A stretch of 64,000 nt of DNA. Origin: Methyloferula stellata AR4 (lineage in GTDB: Bacteria > Pseudomonadota > Alphaproteobacteria > Rhizobiales > Beijerinckiaceae). The notes below the pieces were generated by a model, which made no database searches, was not told the DNA's origin, and saw only the letters and a list, made by a program, of their open reading frames with translations. The stretch spans positions 2,434,001 to 2,498,000 of the forward strand of contig NZ_ARWA01000001.1 of the NCBI RefSeq assembly GCF_000385335.1, read 5' to 3'. Positions 43,382-51,810 of the stretch are shown here, piece by piece. Positions within the stretch are counted from its first letter, which is position 1; the number at the start of each line of letters is the position of its first letter. The translations under genes and the position numbers were made by a program.

Positions 43382-44938
43382 TTATGTTAAGATCGTGATC
43401 TCGCCCAGCGGCGGATCTTCGTAGTCGGCGGCCTTCGTCTCGTCCGGCGCCGTGTTCGGCAGAAGCGCTGCGAGAACGGTGGCGACCGTGACATTGGCGG
43501 CAAGCGCCATCAGACCGTTATAGACCCCGATATCCGTGTCGAAGAGCTTGTGCACCGGCACCCAGGCCGTCGGTCCCCAGGCGAGCCATGTGCCAAGGAT
43601 CATGCCCGCCGCCCAGCCGGTAAACAGGCTCCAGCCGGAAAACCAGCGCGTGAAGAGCCCCAAAATCACGGCCGGAAAAATCTGGATCATCCAGACGCCG
43701 CCGAGCAATTGCAGATCGAGTGCGAATTTTGTCGGCATGAACAAGATCACGGCCAGAGCCCCGACCTTGACGACGAGCGACATCAGTTTGGCGAGCGTTG
43801 CTTCCTGACGCGGGCCGATCGCCGGGTTGATGAAAGGTTTCCAGACATTGCGCGTGAACGTATTGGCCGCGCCGATCGACATCACGGCGGCCGGCACAAG
43901 CGCGCCTATAGCGATTGCTGCGAAGCAGAAACCAGCGAACCAGGACGGAAACATTTTCAGGAAGAGCTGCGGGACCGCGTCTTGAGGATTATCGACTTTG
44001 ATGCCCGCCGCATGCGCCATGTAGCCCATCAGCGCAATGAAGCAGAGCAGGACCGAATAGGCGGGCAGAGCGATCGCATTCTTGCGGATCGTCGAGGCGC
44101 TCGACGCGCATAAGAGCCCGGTCATGGCATGCGGATACATGAAGAGCGCCATGGCCGAGCCTATGGCGAGCGTCGCATAGGGTGCCATCTGCTGAGGGCT
44201 GAGCAGGAGCCCGGCCGCGACCTTGCCGCCGGAAGCCGAGGCCTTCGCGTCGAGAATCGCGCCCGCTGCGTCGAAGATCGCCCCATAGCCGCCGAGCTTT
44301 GCCGGGATGACGATGATCGCGGCGATGACGAAAATATAGATCATGATGTCCTTCACGAAGGAGATCATGGCCGGCGCGCGCAACCCGCTCGTATAGGTGT
44401 AAAGTGCGAGAATAACGAAGGCGAGCGTCAGCGGCAGATGTGCGAGCCAGCCCTGGCCCTCGAAGCCGAGCGCCTGGATCACCTTCTCCATGCCGACGAG
44501 CTGCAGCGCGATGTAGGGCATGGTGGCGAGAAGGCCGGTGATGGCCACCGCGAGTTCCAGGCCGCGATGATTATAGCGCCCGAACACATAATCGGCCGCG
44601 GTCATATAATTCTTGCGATGCGCGACCGACCAGAGGCGTGGAAAGGTCAGATAGAGGAGGGGGTAGATCAAAACCGTATAGGGTATGGCGAAGAACCCAT
44701 AGGAGCCGATCGCATAGACCACGGCCGGAACCGCGATGATCGTATAGGCGGTGTAAAGATCGCCGCCGATCAGAAACCAGGAGATCACCGGACCGAAGCG
44801 GCGTCCGCCGAGGCCCCATTCCGCGAGATCATTGAGGTCTGCGGTTTTCCAGCGCGCGGCGAAGAAACCAAGCACCGTGACGAGTCCAAAAAAGCCGATG
44901 AAGACGAGCGTCGCTGGCCAGTTGAGATGATCGATCAT
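43382..44938 (-). CDS. MctP-like sodium:solute symporter (SSF family)
   Basis: A 518-residue inner-membrane permease with about thirteen helices. SSF signatures include EWGLGGRRFGPVISWFLIGGD near the N terminus (substrate and ion site; shown as overlapping parts EWGLGGRRFG and SWFLIGGDLYTAYT) and AAIAIGALVPAAVMSIGAAN. The protein resembles the monocarboxylate permease MctP of rhizobia, so uptake of lactate, pyruvate or similar acids is inferred. Its start overlaps the stop of the small DUF3311 gene (ATGA), the partner normally found with this permease type. Confidence 0.88.
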   Translation of the reverse strand: MIDHLNWPATLVFIGFFGLVTVLGFFAARWKTADLNDLAEWGLGGRRFGPVISWFLIGGDLYTAYTIIAVPAVVYAIGSYGFFAIPYTVLIYPLLYLTFPRLWSVAHRKNYMTAADYVFGRYNHRGLELAVAITGLLATMPYIALQLVGMEKVIQALGFEGQGWLAHLPLTLAFVILALYTYTSGLRAPAMISFVKDIMIYIFVIAAIIVIPAKLGGYGAIFDAAGAILDAKASASGGKVAAGLLLSPQQMAPYATLAIGSAMALFMYPHAMTGLLCASSASTIRKNAIALPAYSVLLCFIALMGYMAHAAGIKVDNPQDAVPQLFLKMFPSWFAGFCFAAIAIGALVPAAVMSIGAANTFTRNVWKPFINPAIGPRQEATLAKLMSLVVKVGALAVILFMPTKFALDLQLLGGVWMIQIFPAVILGLFTRWFSGWSLFTGWAAGMILGTWLAWGPTAWVPVHKLFDTDIGVYNGLMALAANVTVATVLAALLPNTAPDETKAADYEDPPLGEITILT

Positions 44939-45105
44939 CGGCCGGCCTGCTTATGAAAGATGTAAATGGTGAGGCATGATGCCGGGATCAGCAGGATCTG
45001 AAACCAGTAGAAAAACGGAAAGCCGAAAAGCCGCGGCTCGATCAGATTATAGACGATCGGCAGCACCGCGAGCAGACAGGGGATGAGCAGGAGAAGAAAT
45101 TTCAT
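44935..45105 (-). CDS. DUF3311 small membrane protein, symporter partner
   Basis: A 56-residue protein with two hydrophobic segments (about 2-19 and 31-51) and the DUF3311 core YNLIEPRLFGFPFFYWFQIL. The TGA overlaps the ATG of the downstream symporter gene, so the two are translationally coupled. DUF3311 proteins accompany SSF permeases of the MctP/PanF/YhjG type and may be small subunits. No strong ribosome binding site is seen before ATG 45105, but the match and coupling make it secure. Confidence 0.88.
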   Translation of the reverse strand: MKFLLLLIPCLLAVLPIVYNLIEPRLFGFPFFYWFQILLIPASCLTIYIFHKQAGR

Positions 45106-45212
45106 TGAGCGTATTTCGGTTGGGACATGATGAGAATGCCAGAGCGCAGCTTTGCTGGCAAAGCTGATCTCCGCAAGAGTGGTGGCAAGTGTTACGCCAA
45201 GATTTCAAGATT

Positions 45213-45239
45213 TAGCGGTGCCTGTAATCGGCGCACCGC
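45213..45239. repeat. Hairpin in the gap before the DUF3311 gene
   Basis: AGCGGTGC-(11 bases)-GCACCGCT is an 8-bp inverted repeat 28 bases after the stop of the minus-strand gene at 45267. It has no T-tract; it may be a weak terminator or an operator for the symporter operon. Confidence 0.35.
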
Positions 45240-45266
45240 TTACACTTTAATTGATAATCCGATGAT

Positions 45267-46259
45267 CTATTTCATGATCACTTCGACATCGCGATCGAGC
45301 GTCGAGGTCACTTTGAAGTTCGTTTGGTAGGTCTTGTTGTCATGTCGCGCGATGGCGACATATTCGCCTTCGGCGAGGACGAGCGACGGAAAAGCGCCGA
45401 TCAATTCGCGGATGACGTCGCCGCCGGGCGTCAGAATCGTGAAGGCCGTATTGGCCATGGCTTCGCCGCCCGGTGCGCCGACGAGTTTCAAGGTCATGAC
45501 GGCGGCGCGGTGGCGCAAAGTCGTGTCGGTCAGCTTGCCGGCCTGCACGCGCAGATCCGCGCCGACGACGGAATTGGTTGCACTGGCGCTGCCGCTGGTC
45601 GTCGTATCGAGCAAGGTCGAGACGACATGATAATTGCCCTCGGGAAGGCCAATGGTGTCGCCTGCCTTGGCATTGGCGAAGACGAGCTTGGCTTCCGAAT
45701 TGCCGCGTTCAGGCACATAGATCGCGATCGATAGTTTGGTCGGATTGATCGGCACATCGCCCAAAAGTCCGACGATCCTCAGGCCGCCGGCATTCAGGAC
45801 CAGCTTTTCGCTGATCGTCTGTCCGTTGATCACCACGCGTTTGGTGACGCCGGCAAGACCGAGCCCTGCGTGAACGATATAGGCGCCGTCGGGCAGGGGT
45901 AGCGTTGGCGTCGCATCTGAAGATTCGGCGACGAGCTTATGCGATTGGTCCTGGTCCGTCGCTTCGTTGAAGACCCGCCATTTGAGCCCGGCATGGATGG
46001 GTTGCGGGTCATTGGCTGTCAGAACGGCGGTGAGGTGAAGGGCACCTTGGCTCGTCTCGAAAGGGGCGCCGAACCGCGCGTTCGGCGCCGCCGGCGGCAA
46101 TGCCGGCGCGCCCGGATTGCCGAAGGAGGAGGCGGGATCGGCCGCGGCCGTGCTCAGGCTCGCCAGGCCGAGGAGAAGGATGAGAGCCCAGTCGATGAGC
46201 GAATGCGTAAGGCTTGCGTACGGCCGGAGGCTCAGTGCTTTCGCGGCTCTACTCGTCAT
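45267..46259 (-). CDS. Secreted beta-rich protein coupled to a YfhO-like gene
   Basis: A 330-residue protein with an N-terminal membrane segment/signal (about 20-40, LIDWALILLLGLASLSTAAA) and a periplasmic region of repeated beta-strand units: PLPDGAYIVHAGLGLAG, LPEGNYHVVSTLLDT and LAEGEYVAIARHDNKTY share the pattern (L)P-x-G-x-Y-x-V, suggesting three transthyretin/carboxypeptidase-regulatory-like domains. The start overlaps the end of the upstream YfhO-like gene by 11 bases. I do not recognise a named family; a role with the membrane protein in envelope glycan or lipid modification is inferred from coupling only. Confidence 0.72.
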   Translation of the reverse strand: MTSRAAKALSLRPYASLTHSLIDWALILLLGLASLSTAAADPASSFGNPGAPALPPAAPNARFGAPFETSQGALHLTAVLTANDPQPIHAGLKWRVFNEATDQDQSHKLVAESSDATPTLPLPDGAYIVHAGLGLAGVTKRVVINGQTISEKLVLNAGGLRIVGLLGDVPINPTKLSIAIYVPERGNSEAKLVFANAKAGDTIGLPEGNYHVVSTLLDTTTSGSASATNSVVGADLRVQAGKLTDTTLRHRAAVMTLKLVGAPGGEAMANTAFTILTPGGDVIRELIGAFPSLVLAEGEYVAIARHDNKTYQTNFKVTSTLDRDVEVIMK

Positions 46260-48696
46260 CTTTGTGCAATAGCCCGGAGACGGCGGCGCTCAGATTGGCC
46301 ATGGACAAAGGATGAAAGGAAAATTCGACCGTATGATGGCCCGGCGGAACTTCGACGCCCCGGAAGAGAATATTGGTTCGCAGGACCGGCTTTTTCTGAC
46401 CATCCACGCGCGCTTCCCATCCCGGATAGAAGAGATCGTGCAAGACGACGACGCCGGGCTGATCGGTCGTCACATCGATCGTCACGCTATTATCGGCATA
46501 ATGCGTGATGGCTGCCTGCGTTTGCGCTGACTCGCCGCTCGAATCGAGAAGCGAGGTGCTGAGATCGCCGAGACTTGTCCCATCGATAAGCACCTCCTTC
46601 GACACATCGAAATTGGGCAACGTGGATTCGTCGATGACGGTTTCGTTGTCGGAGGGCTTGATTTTGGTGGCGACATAAGTCCGGGGGGCGCCTTTGCCGA
46701 GCTTATAAATATACATCGAGTCGCCGACATAGAGCTGCTGGATGTGCGACGGCCTCGGGAAATGCCGCGGCAGATTGGTCAGGGGCCGGTCGAGCACCAG
46801 ATATTCGAGGCCGAGCAGCGCGGCCAGCGTGCATTTATAGCCGCGGAACGTGCCGGGAAAATGCCGCTGATAAGGATCTTCGGCATTCTCGCCGGGCCCG
46901 ACCGCGCGTTCATAATCGGAAATGCGCAGCGGATTATAGCCGAGCGTATTTTCAAACTTCAGCACCATGGAGGCATTCTGCCAGGGGCCGCTGAGGCCAA
47001 GGACCTCGATCCGCGGATGGTCGCCCTCGGCGACTTTGCTCGCGATGTCCTGCCGCAACACCTCTATGCCCCGGGCATCGCCTGGCGACAGATGCGCATA
47101 GACCGCATAGCGGCTGTTGGGTTCGGCATTGAGCGATGAGGCTGCATCGCGCCAGATCAGCTCGGCACCGGTCGCTGCGACCAGAAGAATGGCCGCCAGC
47201 GCGCGGCGGCGGCGCGACCGTAAAAGAACGAGGATGGCTGCGGCGCAGATCATGAGCGCCACGCTGATTGCAAGCTCTCGCAGCGACGGCAGTGCGTGTT
47301 TCTGCGCCAGCGAAAAGGCGAGCCCGAGCCCGAACAGTGTTGCGACGGCGCTGCCAACCGCGACGGGCAGAACAAACCTAAGCCAACGCGGCCGGAAACC
47401 TGCGATGGAGGGAAGCCCGTCTTCGATATAGCGATGCAGAAGATAACCGCTGATCAAAGCCAGCATGATGTTGACGACGAAAGTCGCATCCGCCGGTCGC
47501 CGGTAGAGCGACACACCGGGAAGCCAGTCGAAGGCCCAGGAGAAGATCGGAGTTTCGCGGCCGACGGCATAGAGCATCATGGCGACGGTGACCGCGACGC
47601 AAAAACGAAGGCCGCGCGCAAAAATGCGTCCGCCCGCCAACCCGTGCCAGACGAAGAGCAGGATCGGAACGGTGCCGATGAAGAGATAATTGATGCAGCG
47701 GTCGGTCCAGTCCGTCTCGGCCATGGTCTCGTAGCCCGGACCCCAGTAATCATAATTCCAGTCGAGAGAACCGAAGAAGTTCGGGGCAAACAGGGTGATG
47801 AGATTGACCGGCGCGAACGAGCCCGCGGCCGCGACCCCATAGGAAATGCCGGGACGGTTCGATGTCCCGAGAAATTGCATCGTCAGCAAGGTCGGCGCAG
47901 CCATCACGACGAGGACGATCGCGCCCATCAGCGCGATCACGCCGGCGCGGGTCTTCACATAGGTGAAGACATCTCCCGACGCGGCCGTCAGCCAGACCAG
48001 GCGGCCGATCAGAACCAGAGCCAGAAGGAAGGCGACCTGATCGCGCCCGAGCGCCATCAGGCAGGCAAAAAGACCGAAAAGGGCCGCGAATTTATAGGAG
48101 CGGCGCTCCAATGTGAGATCGAGTGCCCAAAGAGCCCAGGGAAAGAACGAATAGGAAATGATCATCCCGGTGTGCTGCAGACGGGATGACGCCACGCCGC
48201 CCAGCATGAAGACCATGGCGGCGAGAACCGCGCCCGCCGGATGCCAGCCGCGCTTTTGGAAGAGACAGAGGATGCCGAAGCTGCCGAAGAGCAGGTGAGA
48301 CAGGATGACCGCGTCGAAGACCTGCATCGATGCGTGCGGCGCGACGAGCGCGAAGAGCACCATGCTCGGCGTAAAGAGCAAGGATTGCGGATCGGCGACC
48401 GACGGGTGGCCGGCGAAATGATACGGGTTCCAGAGCGGGATTTCGCCATGCTGCAAGGCGTCCGCGAGAAAGCGGAACATGGGATAGAAATGATTTTTGG
48501 AATCCCATGGCACGACGGCGCCGGTCGCCAGCCAGCAGGCAAAGGCGGCGCCGGCAAGGCCGCACAGGCTCGCAATTGCGAGCAAGGTGGCAGGCCGCGT
48601 CCAGGCACGGGCGCGCGCCGCCGCCTCGGTGGCGGAAGGCTGCAACCGGCCGGTGAGGGGCGCGGCGGGAGATACGGCTGTGTCGAGAAGGGTCAT
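46249..48696 (-). CDS. YfhO-family large membrane protein (GT-C-like)
   Basis: An 815-residue inner-membrane protein with about twelve to thirteen helices in residues 35-500 and a large C-terminal extracytoplasmic domain. The YfhO/DUF6311-like features are PWDSKNHFYPMFRFLADAL, GEIPLWNPYHFAGHP (with acidic residues of the first outer loop, as in GT-C transferases), a central LYRRPADATF, and the C-terminal FYPGWEARVDGQKKPVLRT plus VPPGHHTVEFSFHP. YfhO proteins are linked to glycosylation of cell-surface polymers such as lipoteichoic acid in Gram-positives; the acceptor in this organism is unknown. Confidence 0.82.
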   Translation of the reverse strand: MTLLDTAVSPAAPLTGRLQPSATEAAARARAWTRPATLLAIASLCGLAGAAFACWLATGAVVPWDSKNHFYPMFRFLADALQHGEIPLWNPYHFAGHPSVADPQSLLFTPSMVLFALVAPHASMQVFDAVILSHLLFGSFGILCLFQKRGWHPAGAVLAAMVFMLGGVASSRLQHTGMIISYSFFPWALWALDLTLERRSYKFAALFGLFACLMALGRDQVAFLLALVLIGRLVWLTAASGDVFTYVKTRAGVIALMGAIVLVVMAAPTLLTMQFLGTSNRPGISYGVAAAGSFAPVNLITLFAPNFFGSLDWNYDYWGPGYETMAETDWTDRCINYLFIGTVPILLFVWHGLAGGRIFARGLRFCVAVTVAMMLYAVGRETPIFSWAFDWLPGVSLYRRPADATFVVNIMLALISGYLLHRYIEDGLPSIAGFRPRWLRFVLPVAVGSAVATLFGLGLAFSLAQKHALPSLRELAISVALMICAAAILVLLRSRRRRALAAILLVAATGAELIWRDAASSLNAEPNSRYAVYAHLSPGDARGIEVLRQDIASKVAEGDHPRIEVLGLSGPWQNASMVLKFENTLGYNPLRISDYERAVGPGENAEDPYQRHFPGTFRGYKCTLAALLGLEYLVLDRPLTNLPRHFPRPSHIQQLYVGDSMYIYKLGKGAPRTYVATKIKPSDNETVIDESTLPNFDVSKEVLIDGTSLGDLSTSLLDSSGESAQTQAAITHYADNSVTIDVTTDQPGVVVLHDLFYPGWEARVDGQKKPVLRTNILFRGVEVPPGHHTVEFSFHPLSMANLSAAVSGLLHKDDE

Positions 48697-49091
48697 CGGC
48701 GAAAGGGGCTACGCAAGGGAACAATGCCGATGCCGGCAAGACTGAAACGCAAGGGGGGCTGTCTTGAAAAAGTCTGGCGGCTTTCTCCCAAAACGGCACC
48801 TGCTTCATTGAAACCAGGGTCAAAACTAAGTCGAAGCTTGTTTTTAAGGCATAAGAGGCGAAAGCCGTCACGTATTATTTTCATGTCGGCCGCCGCTCTG
48901 GCGTCGGGCCTCTGTTTAGACAGAAAATCTCTCATGAGTGCGGTGCAGCCTTGCCCAACTGGAAACCCTCCGCCTAATCCCTTTGCAAGGTGACCATTTC
49001 AAGGCATTGAAGAGACTTGGAAGAGGCTTGCCATGCTGGAGAAAGCCTTGTTCTATCCGGCATCTTTTCGCATGAAACGTGTGAACTCGGC
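48697..49091. other. Gene-free divergent region
   Basis: About 395 bases between the minus-strand YfhO-like gene and the plus-strand nitroreductase gene. No open frame with a ribosome binding site or family match is visible, and no repeat of the families listed elsewhere. It is likely to hold promoters for both genes; around 48800-48890 it is AT-richer (GCTTGTTTTTAAGGC). Confidence 0.5.
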
Positions 49092-49655
49092 ATGAATGAA
49101 ACCTTAGAGCTTCTCGCCTCGCGACGATCCGCGCCGGCCGCGAGCCTCAGCGAGCCTGGTCCCAGCCCTGAAGAACTCGAGTCCCTGCTGAAAATCGCCT
49201 CGCGCGTGCCGGACCACGGTAAACTTGTACCCTGGCGCTATATTCTGTTCGAAGGCGCGGCCCGCCACCGCGCGGGTCAGATCATTGCCGACACCTATGC
49301 CAAGGCGCATCCCGAAGCCGACGAGGCCAAACTCGATATCGAGCGCAAGCGTCTGGCGCTGGCGCCTCTGGTGATCGCGGTCGTCTGCCGCGCCGGCCCG
49401 CACGAAAAGATTCCGGAATGGGAGCAGGTCATGACCTGCGGCGCCGTCTGCATGAATCTGACGATCGCTGCCAATGCGCAGGGCTTTGCGACCGTTTGGC
49501 TCTCGGAATGGTACGCCTATGATCCGGCGGTTCTGGCGCTGCTCGGTCTCGAGCCCAATGAAAAGATCGCAGGCTTCATCCATATCGGAAAGCCGCCGGG
49601 CCCGCGCGATGACCGGCCGCGCCCGGTGATCGCCGACATCGTGACCAGGTTTTAG
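49092..49655 (+). CDS. YdjA-like nitroreductase
   Basis: A 187-residue FMN-dependent nitroreductase-fold protein of the compact YdjA type. Evidence is the N-terminal MNETLELLASRRSAPA (FMN-phosphate Arg/Ser), the catalytic-helix region LLKIASRVPDHGKLVPWRY, CGAVCMNLTIAANAQGFATV and GFIHIGKPPGPRDDR. The start at 49092 is used because it begins exactly at the family N terminus; a frame from 49017 adds 25 residues without homologous character. Physiological substrate unknown. Confidence 0.88.
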   Translation: MNETLELLASRRSAPAASLSEPGPSPEELESLLKIASRVPDHGKLVPWRYILFEGAARHRAGQIIADTYAKAHPEADEAKLDIERKRLALAPLVIAVVCRAGPHEKIPEWEQVMTCGAVCMNLTIAANAQGFATVWLSEWYAYDPAVLALLGLEPNEKIAGFIHIGKPPGPRDDRPRPVIADIVTRF

Positions 49656-49656
49656 A

Positions 49657-49700
49657 GCATGACCCCGAAAAGTTGCAGACTTTTCGGATCAAGGTCATGC
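49657..49700. repeat. Palindromic repeat, GCATGATC/CCGAAAAGT family
   Basis: GCATGACC, CCGAAAAGT-TGCAG-ACTTTTCGG, ATCAA, GGTCATGC. The outer arms show paired substitution (GCATGACC with GGTCATGC) relative to the 4463 copy (GCATGATC with GATCATGC), preserving pairing. It starts three bases after the nitroreductase stop. Confidence 0.87.
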
Positions 49701-49854
49701 GTTGAAACAACAGCCTGGTCTCATAAGATCATGCAGTAAAACGAGAACTTATGCCTTGGGACTTGAGCTGAGCCGGGCGTCTTAAAGCATCGTTTACCAT
49801 GTTCGCGGAAACTCATACCGCGCGAAGCCGAGGCGGCTTCGCCGGAGTCGCGAA

Positions 49855-51216
49855 ATGATCGTCCGGAAATTCATGCAATGGGTGCAGACCGCATCGGCCA
49901 GCCAAAGGGCCGATGGGGCGAGCGCATTGGCAAGGGCCTATCTCTACGCGGATCTCGACGGCGAGCAGAGGCAGGAGGCGGAGCAAGCCTTAACCAGCCT
50001 CCTTGACGACGCCTCGCCGCTGGTGCGCCGCGCGCTTGCCGAAAGTTTTGCCAGCGCCGCAGAGGCGCCGCATCATATCGTTCTCGCGCTCGCCGACGAC
50101 CAATCCGATATTTCCTCGATCGTGCTTGGGCGCTCGCCTTTGCTCACCGATTCCGAGCTCATCGATTGCGCCGCCATCGGCGATGCTTTCGCGCAATCGG
50201 CGATCGCCTTGCGTCCGCGTCTTTCGGCGCCGGTCGCGGCGGCCATCGCCGAAGTCGGCGGCCGCGAGGCCGCGATCTCGCTTGCCATCAATCCCGGCGC
50301 CGATCTGCCGGAATTTTCCATGCACCGGATGATCGAACGATTCGGCGACGACGGCGAGATGCGCGAGGCGCTGCTGTCGCGGCCGCATCTTCCCGCAGCC
50401 TTACTCTCGGATATTGTCGCGGCGACATCGAAGACGCTCTTTGCCTTCGTCACCAATTGCAATTGGATGCCGACGGAACGGGCGGAGCGGGCGGCGCGCG
50501 AGGCGCGCGAGAAAGCCAATGTCATCATCGCGGTCTCGTCCGAAGCGGAAGCCAATGGGCCGCAAAAACTCGTCGCGCATTTGCGCGCCTCCGGACAATT
50601 GACGGCAGGCCTTGTGCTGCGGGCGCTGCTCTCCGGCAATATGAGCCTTTTCGAAGCCGCGCTTTGCGAATTGTCCGGCCTGCCGATGAGCCGCGTCCGC
50701 GGTCTGACCGGGGATTGCATGTCGGCTGGTTTCGCGGCGCTCTATCGCAGGGCGGGCCTGCCCGAGAAATTACTGCCGGCGTTTCGCGCCGCGCTCGAAG
50801 CCTTGCGCGTCTGCGGCCATGATTATCCGGGCTCGGCGCGTCTGTCGCGCCAGATGGTCGAGCGGGTTTTGACGGCTTGCGAAAGCCCGAACACTGCGCT
50901 GACCGACAAGCTCTTCGCGGTGCTGCGGCGCTTCGAGGCCGAGGCTGCCCGCGAGGAGGCGCGTCTCGATACGCCGACATTCCTGCAGGAAACGCCGGTT
51001 GCGCCCGCCATCGTCTTTGAGCACGCGGAGGAAGAATCCGTGCCGATTCTCGACGAGGAGCCTGTGCTGGTGCTGACCGACATCGGCGAGGACTTGGTCG
51101 CAAGCGAGGATTTTGGCAGGACCGCGCCTTTGGTCGAAATTCCGGCGGAGATCGATCCGCAGCCATCCTTTGTCATCGACTTCACCGCGCTCGAAGCTGA
51201 ATTGCTGGCGGCGTAA
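49855..51216 (+). CDS. DUF2336 protein
   Basis: A 453-residue soluble protein whose residues about 40-350 fit the DUF2336 family of alphaproteobacteria: HEAT-like helical repeats with TSLLDDASPLVRRALAESFA, PHHIVLALADDQSDISSIVL and PLLTDSELIDCAAIG. The last 90 residues are acidic and Pro-rich. GGAG lies eight bases before the ATG. No catalytic motif is present; the family function is unknown, a scaffold role is possible. It stands alone, convergent with the nudix gene. Confidence 0.82.
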   Translation: MIVRKFMQWVQTASASQRADGASALARAYLYADLDGEQRQEAEQALTSLLDDASPLVRRALAESFASAAEAPHHIVLALADDQSDISSIVLGRSPLLTDSELIDCAAIGDAFAQSAIALRPRLSAPVAAAIAEVGGREAAISLAINPGADLPEFSMHRMIERFGDDGEMREALLSRPHLPAALLSDIVAATSKTLFAFVTNCNWMPTERAERAAREAREKANVIIAVSSEAEANGPQKLVAHLRASGQLTAGLVLRALLSGNMSLFEAALCELSGLPMSRVRGLTGDCMSAGFAALYRRAGLPEKLLPAFRAALEALRVCGHDYPGSARLSRQMVERVLTACESPNTALTDKLFAVLRRFEAEAAREEARLDTPTFLQETPVAPAIVFEHAEEESVPILDEEPVLVLTDIGEDLVASEDFGRTAPLVEIPAEIDPQPSFVIDFTALEAELLAA

Positions 51217-51227
51217 ATCTTAAAGAC

Positions 51228-51809
51228 TCACGCCTCGTTCATGAGTCCTTTGACCTTCGCGTAATAGAGAAGTGCGATGGTCTTGGCGTCGCAAATCTCG
51301 CCGCTCTCGATCATGGCGAGCGCCTCGTCCAAAGTCGGCTCGATCACTTCTATATCTTCGCCTTCGTCGGCGAGGCCGCCGCCGGGCCCGACGCGGTCTT
51401 CCGGCCTGTAGCGGACCACGAAGAAGGTCAGTTTCTCCGTGACGCTGCCGGGGCTCATGAAAGCCTCGAAAATCCGCACCGGCTTTTCGATCTTAAAGCC
51501 CGCTTCTTCCTCGACTTCCATGACGATACGGACGGCCGGATCTTCGCCTTCGAGCTTGCCGGCGACCGCTTCGATCAAATGACCTTCGCCATTGCTGACA
51601 AAAACCGGCAGCCGGAATTGCTTGATCAGCGCGACGCGTCCGCGCGTCGGATCGTAAAGCAGGATGACGGCACCCTGGCCCGTATCGAAGACCTCGCGCG
51701 AGATCGTCTGCGTCTTGCCGTCGGATCGCTGCCGCTCGATCGTGACTTTTTCGAGCAGATAGCGGACGTGCGACAAGACCTGGCGCGCGAGAATGCGGGC
51801 TTGAGCCAT
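51228..51809 (-). CDS. NudK-like nudix hydrolase with altered nudix box
   Basis: About 193 residues matching the GDP-mannose/ADP-ribose pyrophosphatase (NudK) group: GAVILLYDPTRGRVALIKQF, the nudix helix AGKLEGEDPAVRIVMEVEEE followed by AGF, and YMSPGS-like FMSPGSVTEKLTFFV. Within the nudix box the metal-binding EE pair is kept, but the usual Arg is Met and the first Glu is Asp, so activity may be altered. The start ATG 51809 follows the NAD kinase stop by one base (TGAAATG), hence translational coupling; both act on nucleotide-containing cofactors. Confidence 0.82.
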   Translation of the reverse strand: MAQARILARQVLSHVRYLLEKVTIERQRSDGKTQTISREVFDTGQGAVILLYDPTRGRVALIKQFRLPVFVSNGEGHLIEAVAGKLEGEDPAVRIVMEVEEEAGFKIEKPVRIFEAFMSPGSVTEKLTFFVVRYRPEDRVGPGGGLADEGEDIEVIEPTLDEALAMIESGEICDAKTIALLYYAKVKGLMNEA

Positions 51810-51810
51810 T

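Noticed and set aside
45127-45330. 67-codon plus-strand frame before the symporter operon
   Set aside because: No ribosome binding site or family match, and it runs into the antisense of the secreted beta protein.
48693-48935. 80-codon minus-strand frame upstream of the YfhO-like gene
   Set aside because: No ribosome binding site, basic random-looking product, lies in a probable promoter region.
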